NCBI RefSeq assembly: GCF_937891315.1
Contig: NZ_CALAGI010000155.1
Span: 1-63,287 of the forward strand
Direction: 5' to 3'
Length of the DNA: 63,287 nucleotides
From: an uncultured Amaricoccus sp.
GTDB lineage: Bacteria; Pseudomonadota; Alphaproteobacteria; Rhodobacterales; Rhodobacteraceae
The translations under genes and the position numbers were made by a program. The notes beneath the pieces are model-generated. The model was not told the origin of the DNA and ran no database searches. It saw nothing but the letters and a program-made list of their open reading frames with translations. Below, one piece after another: positions 1 through 8,625 of this stretch; the stretch's first letter is position 1, and every line of letters begins with the position of its first letter.

Positions 1-3
1 ATC

Positions 4-39
4 GGCCCGGCCGAGGCGGTGCCTCGGCTTTGTCGGGCC
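4..39. terminator. Stem-loop at the window edge
   Basis: GCCGAGGC (10-17) pairs perfectly with GCCTCGGC (21-28) across a 3-nt loop. An outer GGCCCG/CGGGCC pairing (4-9 with 34-39) extends it. A short T-rich patch (29-33) follows the inner stem. It may end a gene lying left of the window; this cannot be checked here. Confidence 0.3.
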
Positions 40-179
40 TGCGCCTCGCGTGCCTTCGGCGCGCTTGGTCGGAAAGTCGACGAGATGGGCCGTTGGTATC
101 AGTTTGAACCTGACCAAGGCTTTGACTTCCCGTTAACCAAGTCATCCTATGTCGGACCGGACCTCGGAGGTGTCACGGC

Positions 180-788
180 ATGAAGGACACGGCGATCGAC
201 TGGCTGGCCGGACGTTGGGTCGCTTGCGCCTTGTTCATGGCCTGCGCGCTGCTGCTCTTCGCGCCGGTCGTCTTCGTCGGCCTGACGCCGGCGCTGTTCC
301 TGCTGTTCCTGCACAGCCCGGCCTACATGCTGCATCAGGCCGAGGAACACACGCACGACCGGTTCCGGCGGTTCGCCAACCACTATCTCTTCCATGGGCT
401 CGACGGGCTGACCACGCGGGCGGTGCTCGTCATCAACCTGCCGATCGTCTGGGGCCTCAATCTCGGCGCCTTCTGTGCCGGCTGGCTCCTCGGGGCCGGT
501 TGGGGGCTGGCCGCGCCCTATTGCCTCGTGGTCAACGCGCTGGCCCATGTCGGGGCGAGCGCGCGGCTGCGGGTCTATGACCCCGGCCTCGTCACCTCGA
601 TTCTCATATTCCTGCCGCTCGGTCTTCTGACCATCGCGACCATCGCCGCCCTGCCGGGGGTCGGCTTCGCCGCGCATGCCACCGGCCTCGGGATCGCACT
701 CGGGATTCACGTGGCGATCGTGGTCAGCACGCTGCGGCATTTCAGGGAGCTTGGCCGGCCGGGCGCCGCGACGGCGCCCGCCGAATAG
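180..788 (+). CDS. HXXEE domain-containing integral membrane protein
   Basis: A 202-residue hydrophobic protein with about five predicted membrane segments (roughly residues 12-45, 78-100, 105-125, 143-162 and 166-190). After the first segment, near residue 53, it carries HQAEEHTHDRF, which matches the His-x-x-Glu-Glu signature naming the HXXEE family (PF13787). That family is membrane-embedded and of unknown function; the His/Glu cluster suggests metal binding, which is inference. GGAGG lies 9 bases before the ATG at 180, so this start is preferred to the out-of-frame ATG at 149. It converges on leuC, with only two bases between the stop codons. Confidence 0.82.
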   Translation: MKDTAIDWLAGRWVACALFMACALLLFAPVVFVGLTPALFLLFLHSPAYMLHQAEEHTHDRFRRFANHYLFHGLDGLTTRAVLVINLPIVWGLNLGAFCAGWLLGAGWGLAAPYCLVVNALAHVGASARLRVYDPGLVTSILIFLPLGLLTIATIAALPGVGFAAHATGLGIALGIHVAIVVSTLRHFRELGRPGAATAPAE

Positions 789-790
789 CC

Positions 791-2197
791 TCACATCAGC
801 TCGCGCACGTCCGTCAGCCGGCCGGTGATCGCCGCCGCCGCCGCCATCGCGGGGCTGAGCAGATGGGTGCGGCCCTTGTAGCCCTGCCGTCCCTCGAAAT
901 TGCGGTTCGAGGTCGAGGCGCAGCGCTCGCCCGGGCTGAGCTGGTCGGGGTTCATGCCGAGGCACATCGAACAGCCGGCCATCCGCCAGTCAAAGCCCGC
1001 CTCGATCAGCTTCTGGGCGATGCCTTCCTCCTCGGCCTGCAACCGCACGAGGCCGGAGCCCGGTACGATCATCGCCCGAATTCCGTCCTTGACGCGGTGG
1101 CCTTCCATCACCTTCGCCACCTCGCGCAGATCCTCGATCCGGCCATTGGTGCAGGAGCCGATGAACACCGTGTCGATCGCAACGTCGCAGAGGCGCTGGC
1201 CGGGGGTGAGGCCCATGTATTCGAGGCTGCGCCGCGCGGCATCGACCTTGCCGCCGGCGAAATCCTCCGGATTCGGCACGGTGGCGGTGATCGGCAGCAC
1301 GTCTTCCGGGCTGGTGCCCCAGGTGACGACCGGCGCGATCTTCGCGGCGTCGAGGATCAACTCCTTGTCGAAATGCGCGCCCTCGTCGGTGAAGAGCGTG
1401 CGCCAGTAGGCTTCGGCCATCTCCCACTGCCCACCCTTCGGCGCGCGCGGCCGGCCCTTCACATAGGCGAAGGTCTTGTCGTCGGGCGCGATCAGCCCGG
1501 CGCGGGCGCCGCCCTCGATCGCCATGTTGCAGACGGTCATCCGGCCTTCCATCGAAAGATCGCGGATCGCCTCGCCCATGTATTCGATGACATGGCCGGT
1601 GCCGCCGGCGGTGCCGGTCTCGCCGATGATCGTGAGGGTGATATCCTTGGCCGTGACACCGAAGGGCAGGGTGCCGCGCACCTCGACCTTCATGTTCCTG
1701 GACTTCTTCTGGATCAGCGTCTGGGTGGCGAGCACATGCTCGACCTCCGAGGTGCCGATGCCGTGCGCCAGCGCGCCGAAGGCGCCATGAGTGGCGGTGT
1801 GGCTGTCGCCGCAGACGATGGTCATGCCGGGCTGGGTCAACCCTTGCTCCGGCCCGATGATATGGACGATGCCCTGGCGCACGTCGGAAACGTCGTAGAT
1901 CTCGACGTCGAAATCGGCCGCGTTCTGGCGCAGGGTCTCGACCTGGATCCGGCTTTCCTCGTTGGCGATGCCCTTGGCGCGGTCGAGATCGGTCGGCACG
2001 TTATGGTCGGGGACCGCCGTCGTCTTCTCCGGCGCCCGCACCTTGCGCCCGGTCATGCGCAGCCCTTCGAAGGCCTGCGGGCTCGTCACCTCATGGACGA
2101 GATGGCGGTCGATATAGAGCAGGGAGGTGCCGTCCGGTGCCTCATGCACCAGATGGGCGTCCCAGATCTTGTCGTAGATGGTCTTTGGTGCGGACAT
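791..2197 (-). CDS. leuC: 3-isopropylmalate dehydratase large subunit
   Basis: Large subunit of isopropylmalate isomerase, which interconverts 2- and 3-isopropylmalate in leucine biosynthesis with a [4Fe-4S] cluster. The 468 residues match the normal LeuC length. The three cluster cysteines are visible: C349 in GSCTNGR, and C409 and C412 in AGCSMCLGMNPD. The N-terminus (TIYDKIWDAHLVHE) is typical. GGGAGAA precedes the ATG at 2197. The small-subunit gene leuD is not downstream, because the next gene is convergent; it is not elsewhere in this window either, so leuC is a separate transcription unit here. Confidence 0.97.
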   Translation of the reverse strand: MSAPKTIYDKIWDAHLVHEAPDGTSLLYIDRHLVHEVTSPQAFEGLRMTGRKVRAPEKTTAVPDHNVPTDLDRAKGIANEESRIQVETLRQNAADFDVEIYDVSDVRQGIVHIIGPEQGLTQPGMTIVCGDSHTATHGAFGALAHGIGTSEVEHVLATQTLIQKKSRNMKVEVRGTLPFGVTAKDITLTIIGETGTAGGTGHVIEYMGEAIRDLSMEGRMTVCNMAIEGGARAGLIAPDDKTFAYVKGRPRAPKGGQWEMAEAYWRTLFTDEGAHFDKELILDAAKIAPVVTWGTSPEDVLPITATVPNPEDFAGGKVDAARRSLEYMGLTPGQRLCDVAIDTVFIGSCTNGRIEDLREVAKVMEGHRVKDGIRAMIVPGSGLVRLQAEEEGIAQKLIEAGFDWRMAGCSMCLGMNPDQLSPGERCASTSNRNFEGRQGYKGRTHLLSPAMAAAAAITGRLTDVRELM

Positions 2198-2430
2198 GCT
2201 GTTCTCCCACGCGGGGGGCTGGCGATCGAGGCGGACGACGATGGCTGGGGGCGGGTCAGGCCCCGCCGAACAGTCGCACGCCCCGCCCGAAGAACCTCCA
2301 GGGCAGGCGCGCGTGGTCGTCCATGTCGAAGAGCCGCGTCATGCGCGGTGAAATACGCCCGAATCGGCTGGCCGACAAGAGTAGCCGCTCGCCGGTGCCG
2401 GTACCCGGAAAAAGGCTTCCGCGAATGGCC
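2198..2430. other. Intergenic stretch between leuC and the asparaginase gene
   Basis: 233 bases upstream of leuC. The only reading frame that stands out is a 28-codon minus-strand ORF (2256-2342; MTRLFDMDDHARLPW...). It has no ribosome-binding site, and no Leu run that would mark it as a leucine attenuator peptide. The leuC promoter is expected here but I cannot place it. Confidence 0.2.
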
Positions 2431-3435
2431 TCAGAGCGGCGCGCCGTTGCCCCAGAGCGCCGCGGAGGGGCGGATCTCGCCGACGACGAGCCCCCGGCGG
2501 TTGACTTGCGGCGCGGCCATGCGGCGCAACGCGGCGGGATCGTTCGCCTCGAGCACCCCCAGCCGGACGAGCAGAGCGGCGACGGCGCATTCGCTGGCGC
2601 GGGTTCCCCCGTCCTCGATCTTCAGCGCGAGGCCGAGGCCGCGCTCCGGCCATATGGCGACGAAGACACCCTCGGCGCCGGTCTTGACGGCGACGGCGCC
2701 GCCGGTCGCCGCCATCAGTTCGGAACTGGCCGCCCCCTCGCCATCGACGAGCAGGGGATGGGCGCGCATCGCCGAGACGAGCGCGGTCGCCGCCTCGCCG
2801 CGCGCGCGCCCCAGGCCGGCGGGATCGGCCATCCGCGCCATCGCCCAGGCGAGGCCATGGACAGTGGTGGCGAAGTTCGGCGCCGAGCAGCCGTCGATGC
2901 CGTAGCCCGGGCTGGGCGCGCCGGTCATCTCTTCGAAGGCGGCGCGGACGGCGCGCTGCACGACATGCTCCGGCTCGACATATTCCGGGTCGCCGCCAAG
3001 ATGGCGGTTGAGGGTGAGAAAACCCGCGTGCTTGCCCGAGCAGTTGTTATGCAGCTGGCACGGCGCCTCGAACGCCTCACGCAGGCGGCCACGTTCCTCG
3101 CGGTCGTCGGGCACCTGCGACCCGCAGCGCAGATCCGCCTCCGACAGGCCGAGATCGGCGAGCCAGGCGGCGACCCGGCCGACATGCATCGCCGCGCCCC
3201 GGTGCGAAGCGCAGGCGAGCGCCAGCTGTTCGGAGGAGAGGTCCGCCGCGCCGCTCTCCACAAGTGGCAGGGCCTGAAGCATCTTGCAGGAAGAGCGCGG
3301 CAGGATCACCCGATCCGGATCGCCCCAGGCGGCGCGGATCTCGCCGCGCGCGTCGCAGAGGACGGCGTGGCCGCGATGCGCGGATTCCGCGAAGCCGCCG
3401 CGCCAGGCCTCGACCATGCAAACGCCCTCAATCAT
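2431..3435 (-). CDS. Rhizobial-type (thermolabile) L-asparaginase
   Basis: A 334-residue asparaginase of the Rhizobium etli ReAV/PF06089 class, which hydrolyses L-asparagine to aspartate and ammonia and is unrelated to the E. coli AnsA/AnsB fold. Family signatures are present: RSSCK near residue 50 (catalytic Ser/Lys pair), NNCSGKHAG near 132 and GIDGCSAPNF near 180. The latter two carry the Cys and Lys residues that bind zinc in ReAV. The ATG at 3435 lies within the 3' end of the ECF sigma gene (8-base overlap). GAGGAG stands before it, but a second start at 3417 also has a good GAGGG site. Translational coupling to the sigma gene is likely. Confidence 0.85.
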   Translation of the reverse strand: MIEGVCMVEAWRGGFAESAHRGHAVLCDARGEIRAAWGDPDRVILPRSSCKMLQALPLVESGAADLSSEQLALACASHRGAAMHVGRVAAWLADLGLSEADLRCGSQVPDDREERGRLREAFEAPCQLHNNCSGKHAGFLTLNRHLGGDPEYVEPEHVVQRAVRAAFEEMTGAPSPGYGIDGCSAPNFATTVHGLAWAMARMADPAGLGRARGEAATALVSAMRAHPLLVDGEGAASSELMAATGGAVAVKTGAEGVFVAIWPERGLGLALKIEDGGTRASECAVAALLVRLGVLEANDPAALRRMAAPQVNRRGLVVGEIRPSAALWGNGAPL

Positions 3436-4018
3436 CGCCCGACTCCTCGACCAGATCGTCGCCCAATATCCCGCGCAGGTGACGAAAGGCCAGCCGGATC
3501 CTCGACTTCACCGTGCCAAGCGGCAAGCCGAGCCGCGCCGCGATCTCGGCATGGCTCCGCCCGTCGTAGAAGGCGGCGAGCAGGATCTCGCGCTGCTCCG
3601 GACCGAGACCGGCGAGGCCGGCGCGCAGCCGCGCGTCGCGCTCCGCCGCGGCCATCTGGTCCGCCCCGTCGGGCTCGGCTTCGAGCTGGAACGCCGGATC
3701 TGTGAAATCCGGGCTCGGGCGATGCGCGCGGCGAAGATGGTCGATCCGCCGGTTGCGGGCGATGGTGAAGATCCAGGTCGAGGGCGCGGCCCGCGCCGGA
3801 TCAAACGTCTCCGCGCGGCTCCAGACGATCACCATCACGTCCTGGGCGATCTCGTCGGCGTCGCCCGAACCGATGCCCGAGCGCAAGACATAGGCCTTCA
3901 CCCGGTGCGCGTAGCGGCCGAACATCTCGGCGAAAGCCGCGCGGTCGCGCGCGGCGATCAGCGCCATCAGGTCCGTGTCGCTGGCGGCGGAAAGTCCGGG
4001 GGACGGCGGCGCGGACAT
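3428..4018 (-). CDS. ECF-subfamily RNA polymerase sigma factor
   Basis: A small sigma-70 family protein with region 2 (about residues 15-85, including AFAEMFGRYAHRVKAYVLR and DEIAQDVMVIVW) and region 4 (about 125-180, ending in the helix-turn-helix LGLPLGTVKSRIRLAFRHLR). It resembles the ChrR-linked RpoE-like group, whose region 4 reads GTVKSR. I chose the ATG at 4018 (MSAPP...). The frame stays open to a TTG at 4102, with another ATG at 4084, and none of these has a convincing ribosome-binding site. No anti-sigma gene follows; the next gene, overlapping by 8 bases, is an asparaginase. Its regulator must lie elsewhere or it is controlled transcriptionally. Confidence 0.83.
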   Translation of the reverse strand: MSAPPSPGLSAASDTDLMALIAARDRAAFAEMFGRYAHRVKAYVLRSGIGSGDADEIAQDVMVIVWSRAETFDPARAAPSTWIFTIARNRRIDHLRRAHRPSPDFTDPAFQLEAEPDGADQMAAAERDARLRAGLAGLGPEQREILLAAFYDGRSHAEIAARLGLPLGTVKSRIRLAFRHLRGILGDDLVEESGDD

Positions 4019-4239
4019 GAAGGGACGGCCTGATTCTCGCGGTTGCGTCGGTGTTTCGAGGGGGATCGATTTCGAACTCGCCATTCGGCGAAAAACGCGC
4101 AAGGGGGTAGATAAGTTGCCAGCGGTCGAGGTAAACTAGTGGAAGGACGTCGAGAAAAACAAGCCGGACCTTGGGGCGGATCGCGAACATTCCGCTCCAT
4201 CGGACACGGACCGTTGAACGAGCAGGAGATACTTGACCC

Positions 4240-4776
4240 ATGACGCCGAAGTCTTTTTCCGCGATTGTGTGCTGCCTCGCGCTCGCCCCGGCGCTGCCGG
4301 CGCTGGCCCAGGCGTCGAAGCCGGTCGCGACCCACACGGACTGGAGCGTGTTCGTCGCGGGCGAACCGAAGGAATGCTACATCGTCTCGCCGCCGAAGAG
4401 TTCGACCGCCAAGCGCGACGGCAAGGCGGTCGAGGTCGATCGCGGCGATATCCGCCTGTTCGTCACCTTCCGCCCGGCCGAAAAGGTCGTGGGCGAGGTG
4501 AGTTTCAACGCCGGCTATCCGTTCCGGTCGAGCGGCACGGTCGACGTCAAGGTCGGGGGCGAGACCTTCGGCATGAACCCGGGCCCCGCGCCCGACGCGC
4601 AGACCTGGGCCTGGCCCGCCTCGCCGGCCGAGGATGCGAAGATCGTCGCGGCGCTGCGGCGCGGCTCGACCGCGACCGTCACCGGCGTCTCGGCGCGGGG
4701 AACCACGACGGTCGATACCTTCTCGCTCTCGGGCTTCACCGCGGCGGTCGGCGACGCGGAGAAGCGCTGCGGCTGA
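4240..4776 (+). CDS. Invasion-associated locus B (IalB) family protein
   Basis: A 178-residue exported protein with a cleavable signal peptide (residues 1-24, LALAPALPALA then A/QA). The mature part has the IalB-fold pattern: THTDWSVFVAGEPKECYIVSPP, then RGDIRLFVTFRP, then a C-terminal TFSLSGFTAAVGDAEKRCG. The two cysteines in CYIVS and KRCG probably form a disulfide. IalB was named for erythrocyte invasion by Bartonella, but relatives are widespread in free-living alphaproteobacteria with unknown roles, so invasion should not be inferred. AGGAG precedes the ATG. It is divergent from the ECF sigma gene. Confidence 0.83.
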   Translation: MTPKSFSAIVCCLALAPALPALAQASKPVATHTDWSVFVAGEPKECYIVSPPKSSTAKRDGKAVEVDRGDIRLFVTFRPAEKVVGEVSFNAGYPFRSSGTVDVKVGGETFGMNPGPAPDAQTWAWPASPAEDAKIVAALRRGSTATVTGVSARGTTTVDTFSLSGFTAAVGDAEKRCG

Positions 4777-4878
4777 ACCACCCGCGGCGCGTGGGCTGGC
4801 GGAATCGGCGCGAATTGCTTATCTAGCAGCGCAGCGGGCGCTGTCGCGTCCGCCGTGTCGAATGAAGGCGCCCGAGAC

Positions 4879-6042
4879 ATGACCGCCATCGTGCCGATCC
4901 TGCGGGACGCGCTGACTCTGCCGCGCAAGCCGCGCGCCGAGGGGCCGCGCGACCTCGTCGGTCTCACCCGCGAGGAGATGCGGGACGCGCTGGTGGCCGC
5001 CGGCACGCCGGAAAACCTCGCGCGGATGCGGGTTGGCCAGATCTGGCAGTGGATCTACCACAAGGGCGCGCGCGATTTCGACGCGATGTCGAACCTCTCG
5101 CGCGACTATCGGGCACAGCTCGCCGGCACCTTCGCCATCTCGCGGCCCGAGGTGGTGGCGCGGCAGGTGTCGGCGGACGGCACGCGGAAATACCTGCTGC
5201 GCATCGACGGCGGGTCGGAGGTCGAGGCGGTCTATATTCCGGAGACGGATCGCGGCACGCTCTGCATCTCGAGCCAGGTCGGCTGCACGCTCACCTGTTC
5301 CTTCTGCCACACCGGCACCCAGCGGCTGGTGCGCAACCTGACCGCGGGCGAGATCGTCGGCCAGATCCTCGCCGCGCGCGACGATCTCGCCGAATGGGGC
5401 AAGGCACCCACCGACAAGAGGCTGATCTCGAACATCGTGCTGATGGGCATGGGCGAGCCGCTCTACAATTTCGAGGCGGTGCGCGACGCGATGCGGATCA
5501 CCATGGACAACGAGGGCCTGTCGCTGTCACGCCGACGGATCACGCTCTCGACTTCGGGCGTGGTGCCCGAGATCGCGCGGGTCGGGTCGGAGATCGGCTG
5601 CCTCCTCGCCATCTCGTTCCATGCGACGACGGACGCGGTGCGCGACCAGCTGGTGCCGATCAATCGCAAATGGAACATAGCCGCGCTGCTCGACGCCTGC
5701 CGCGCCTATCCGCGGCTCTCGAACTCCGAGCGGATCACCTTCGAATACGTGATGCTGAAGGGTATCAACGATTCAGACGCCGACGCCCGGCGGCTGGTGA
5801 AGCTGATCGCCGGCATCCCGGCCAAGATCAATCTCATCCCGTTCAATCCCTGGCCCGGCGCCCCCTATGAGCGGTCGGATCCCGAGCGGATCGAAGCCTT
5901 CGCGACGATCGTGAACCGCGCGGGCTATGCGAGCCCGGTCCGCACTCCGCGCGGCGAGGACATCATGGCCGCCTGCGGCCAGCTGAAGAGCGCCTCGGAA
6001 CGAGCGCGGAGGGCGCGGGCGGAGGCCCGGCCCGGCGCGTGA
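4879..6042 (+). CDS. rlmN: Dual-specificity 23S rRNA A2503 / tRNA A37 C2-methyltransferase
   Basis: A radical-SAM methyltransferase that methylates C2 of A2503 in 23S rRNA and A37 of some tRNAs. The iron-sulfur motif CTLTCSFC gives C136, C140 and C143. GMGEPLYNF and SFHATTD are typical RlmN segments, and MAACGQLK near the C-terminus carries the methyl-carrying Cys (about C366). The ATG at 4879 (MTAIVPILRDAL) matches the start of rhodobacterial homologues better than the GTG at 4855. Normal family length at 387 residues. It appears monocistronic. Confidence 0.96.
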   Translation: MTAIVPILRDALTLPRKPRAEGPRDLVGLTREEMRDALVAAGTPENLARMRVGQIWQWIYHKGARDFDAMSNLSRDYRAQLAGTFAISRPEVVARQVSADGTRKYLLRIDGGSEVEAVYIPETDRGTLCISSQVGCTLTCSFCHTGTQRLVRNLTAGEIVGQILAARDDLAEWGKAPTDKRLISNIVLMGMGEPLYNFEAVRDAMRITMDNEGLSLSRRRITLSTSGVVPEIARVGSEIGCLLAISFHATTDAVRDQLVPINRKWNIAALLDACRAYPRLSNSERITFEYVMLKGINDSDADARRLVKLIAGIPAKINLIPFNPWPGAPYERSDPERIEAFATIVNRAGYASPVRTPRGEDIMAACGQLKSASERARRARAEARPGA

Positions 6043-6249
6043 GAACCGGAGACCGATCATCCATCTGATATTGCATTGAATCTCCGCGTCGCGCGGCGCT
6101 TCGCGGCCTTGGCGATCGCGCGCGATTTGCCGGAACCGTTGCAGCGGCGCCACTTCCCGAATCTTTCGAATTAGGGTTATGTCAAGCTTATCAAGCAGTA
6201 ATGACGCGGTCCGAATGGGCCCGAAAACAAACAACACGTGAGCAGGCAT

Positions 6250-6831
6250 ATGAACGAGTGGACAAGAGACATCGGGGGGGCCGGAGAAGGCCATTCCTTT
6301 CCCGACGAGACGGTTTCCCGCGATCTGTGGACCCGACGCAACGCCCTGGCGCTGACGGCCGGATTTCTGGCGCTCGGCGCGGTCCCGGCGCGAGCTTCAA
6401 CCTATGCGCAGACGCCGCAGCCGCGGGCGACGAGCATCGTGATCTCGAAGTCGAACCGCGTCCTGGCACTGATGGCCGGTGAAAAGACGCTGAAGCGCTT
6501 TGGCGTCAATCTCGGCTTCGCGCCCGAGGGGCACAAGCAGCGGTCGGGCGACGGCCGCACGCCGGAGGGTCAGTATTTCATCGACCGGCGCAACCCGCGC
6601 AGCGAATTCTATCTCAGCCTCGGGATCAGCTATCCGAACGCGACCGACCTCGCCCGGTCGCGGGCGCTCGGGGTCAAGCCGGGCGGCGACATCTTCATCC
6701 ATGGCGGCCCGAACCGCCAGTCGCGCCGGGGCCGGGACTGGACCGCCGGCTGCATCGCGGTGACCGACGCCGAGATGGAAGAGATCTGGTCGATGGTCCC
6801 GACCGGCGTGCCGGTCTTCATCCTCGCCTGA
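6250..6831 (+). CDS. L,D-transpeptidase (YkuD domain), probable Tat substrate
   Basis: A peptidoglycan L,D-transpeptidase-like enzyme that would make 3-3 cross-links or attach proteins in the periplasm. A hydrophobic leader begins with WTRRNALALTAGFLAL and ends GAVPARAS, so twin-arginine export is likely. The YkuD catalytic segment runs from FIHGGPN (His) to DWTAGCIAVTDAEM (Cys), the expected HxG...GC spacing, near residues 150-180. Length is about 193 residues. The ATG at 6250 is preferred over a GTG at 6238; the ribosome site is weak. It lies beside a CAP-domain lipoprotein and a second L,D-transpeptidase, forming a small cell-wall group. Confidence 0.84.
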   Translation: MNEWTRDIGGAGEGHSFPDETVSRDLWTRRNALALTAGFLALGAVPARASTYAQTPQPRATSIVISKSNRVLALMAGEKTLKRFGVNLGFAPEGHKQRSGDGRTPEGQYFIDRRNPRSEFYLSLGISYPNATDLARSRALGVKPGGDIFIHGGPNRQSRRGRDWTAGCIAVTDAEMEEIWSMVPTGVPVFILA

Positions 6832-6883
6832 GCCCGACCGCGAACCTTTCGCGCCGGCGCTCCCCCGATGCCGCCGGCCGAAC

Positions 6884-7366
6884 TTACCGCCCGATCAGCT
6901 GCACCCACCAGATCTTGCCGGTCGCTTCCTGATAGAAGGCGAAGCCGAAACCGCGAGCGGCGGGATCCATGATCACCTTCCGCGTATCGGCGAAGTCGAG
7001 CCAGCTCTTCAGCACGGTGAGATCGGAATCCGTACCTTCCGCGATATTCTCGCCGGCGACCTCGCCCAGATAGCCGGCGCGGAAGGCCCGCTCGCGCGGC
7101 GAGGTCAGGTCCGAGCCGAAATGCCAGGCGCGGCCCTGCACCGACATGTCGCGGGCCTGGGTGGCGGCGGCGGCGTTGAGCTCGGCCGAATATTGCAGCG
7201 CGCCAAGACCGGCCGAGGCGCGCACCGCGTTCACCGAATCGAGCTGCCGCAGCATGATGTCCTCGGTCTCGGCCGGCGTGATGCGCGGCGTTCCCCCCTG
7301 CTGCTCGGACGCGCAACCGACGAGGAGCAAGGCGACGGCGAGGGCGGCGAGGGTTGCGCGGATCAT
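6884..7366 (-). CDS. CAP-domain (SCP-like) lipoprotein
   Basis: A 160-residue protein with a lipoprotein signal (ALAVALLLVGC, lipidated Cys at about 17) followed by a CAP/SCP fold (PF00188). Recognisable CAP elements are VNAVRASAGLGALQYSAELN, AATQARDMSVQGRAWHFGSD, YLGEVAGENIAEG and the closing FGFAFYQEATGKIWWVQLIG. Bacterial CAP proteins are extracytoplasmic and mostly of unknown activity, with wall or lipid binding suggested for some. It converges with the first L,D-transpeptidase and diverges from the second across about 240 bases. Confidence 0.85.
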   Translation of the reverse strand: MIRATLAALAVALLLVGCASEQQGGTPRITPAETEDIMLRQLDSVNAVRASAGLGALQYSAELNAAAATQARDMSVQGRAWHFGSDLTSPRERAFRAGYLGEVAGENIAEGTDSDLTVLKSWLDFADTRKVIMDPAARGFGFAFYQEATGKIWWVQLIGR

Positions 7367-7606
7367 GGGGCGAGTACCGTTCTGGTCGAGTTACGCCAAT
7401 GTGCTTATCGGCTTTCGATCCGGCGTTCAAACCCATTCATGGAACCTTCGCAAGATGTTGCCGGCTTCTTGCAAAAACATCGCTGGCAGAACTGTGAATT
7501 GCGGGTTCGTGTCGTTCACCATATTGTCGCGCGTTGCGCGCCTGCGCGCGACAGGCCGTCGAACCGGCCACGACCAGGCCGGCCACATGGACCCGAGAGG
7601 ACTTCG

Positions 7607-8221
7607 ATGACCCAGGACGTTATGAACCGCCGGCGCTTCGGTCGTCTGGCCCTCGGCGCCGCGGGCGCGCTGGCGGCGAGCGCGAGCGGCGTCCTGGCGG
7701 CGACCGAGGAAGACGTGCTCCAGAACGATTTCGTGCCCGACGCCCAGGACACGCCGCGCCTGCTGCGCCGGATCTCGGGTCTCAGCACGCGCCAGTGGCA
7801 GGACTATTTCAGCGACATCTCCCAGGATGCGATCCTCTGCGACACCAGCGACCGGGTGCTGCATTACTGGGGCGCCGACGGGTTCTATCGCATCTATCCG
7901 ACATCGGTGCCCCTGACCGAGGAAATGACCCGGCGCGGTCGTACCACGATTACCCTGAAGCGGCCCGATCCCGAATGGCGGCCGACCGCCTCGATGCTGG
8001 AGCGCCATCCCGGCCTGCCGGCCTATGTCGGTCCGGGACCGGACAATCCACTCGGAATCCGAGCGCTGAACCTCGGATGGCCGGCCTATCGCATCCATGG
8101 GACCAATGATATCCGCAAGATCGGGCGACAGTCGTCCAGCGGCTGCGTCGGTCTTTTCAACGAGCATATCCTCGAGGTGTACGACCGTGCTCAGGTCGGT
8201 ACCCCGGTGTTGCTAATTTGA
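7607..8221 (+). CDS. L,D-transpeptidase (YkuD domain), ErfK/YbiS type, probable Tat substrate
   Basis: A 204-residue enzyme with a clear twin-arginine leader (MNRRRFGRLALGAAGALA). The C-terminal catalytic block reads YRIHGTND...RQSSSGCVGLFNEH, giving the conserved His and the SxGC nucleophile at about residue 187, typical of the ErfK/YbiS/YnhG group. The middle region (TITLKRPDPEW, LGIRALNLGWPAYRIHG) also fits that group. Start at ATG 7607 with GAGAGG six bases upstream; a longer frame from 7121 lacks any such support. It is a second, divergent L,D-transpeptidase within 1 kb of the first. Confidence 0.87.
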   Translation: MTQDVMNRRRFGRLALGAAGALAASASGVLAATEEDVLQNDFVPDAQDTPRLLRRISGLSTRQWQDYFSDISQDAILCDTSDRVLHYWGADGFYRIYPTSVPLTEEMTRRGRTTITLKRPDPEWRPTASMLERHPGLPAYVGPGPDNPLGIRALNLGWPAYRIHGTNDIRKIGRQSSSGCVGLFNEHILEVYDRAQVGTPVLLI

Positions 8222-8369
8222 CAACACATGCGATTTACTCGGGCCGCCCGTTTTCGGCGATTGAAAACGCGGGGGAAAGTTGGTTAGTGTTCGGGCATTA
8301 GCTTGTCCGCTCGCAGGTCCGGGCGAGCTAGCAGTTTCGCAGACCCGCACTCTCTGAGGAGGACAACTA

Positions 8370-8567
8370 ATGAAACTTATCGTAACGACGGCGACGGCTC
8401 TCCTGCTGGCCGGTCAGGCCTTCGCTGGGAACCTCGTCTTCGAAGCGCCCGCCGAGCCGGTCGTGGTCGCCGAGCCCGCCCCGATGGGCGGTTCGAACGC
8501 CGCTTGGCTGATCCCGGTCATCGGTCTCGCCGCGATCGCCTACGCGATCTCGAACGACGACTCCTGA
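8370..8567 (+). CDS. Small secreted protein with C-terminal hydrophobic segment
   Basis: 65 residues: a signal peptide (MKLIVTTATALLLAGQAFAG), a short acidic Pro/Glu/Val linker (APAEPVVVAEPAPMGGS) and a hydrophobic C-terminus (WLIPVIGLAAIAYAISND) that could be a membrane anchor. Proteins of this layout recur in Rhodobacterales, usually as unnamed hypotheticals; I do not know a function. GAGGAGG precedes the ATG and a strong stem-loop follows, so it forms its own transcript. Confidence 0.75.
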   Translation: MKLIVTTATALLLAGQAFAGNLVFEAPAEPVVVAEPAPMGGSNAAWLIPVIGLAAIAYAISNDDS

Positions 8568-8582
8568 TCCGATAAAGACACG

Positions 8583-8625
8583 CCCGCGGTCTCCCGCGCC
8601 GGCCTCCCGTCGGGGAGACCGCGGG
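8583..8625 (+). terminator. 13-bp stem-loop after the small secreted protein gene
   Basis: CCCGCGGTCTCCC (8583-8595) pairs perfectly with GGGAGACCGCGGG (8613-8625) across a 17-base loop. It sits 16 bases after the stop codon. There is no T-tract, so it may be a transcript-stabilising 3' structure rather than a classical terminator. Confidence 0.6.

Noticed and set aside
2256..2342. 28-codon ORF upstream of leuC as a leucine attenuator peptide
   Set aside because: It has only three leucines, no Leu run, no ribosome site and no terminator/antiterminator pair.
863..3705. Long plus-strand frames opposite leuC and the asparaginase gene
   Set aside because: They are antisense to genes with clear catalytic residues and have no recognisable domain.
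7441..7465. GGAAC upstream of the second L,D-transpeptidase as an EcfG promoter
   Set aside because: At 16-base spacing the -10 reads CGGC and at 17 GGCT; neither is near CGTT.
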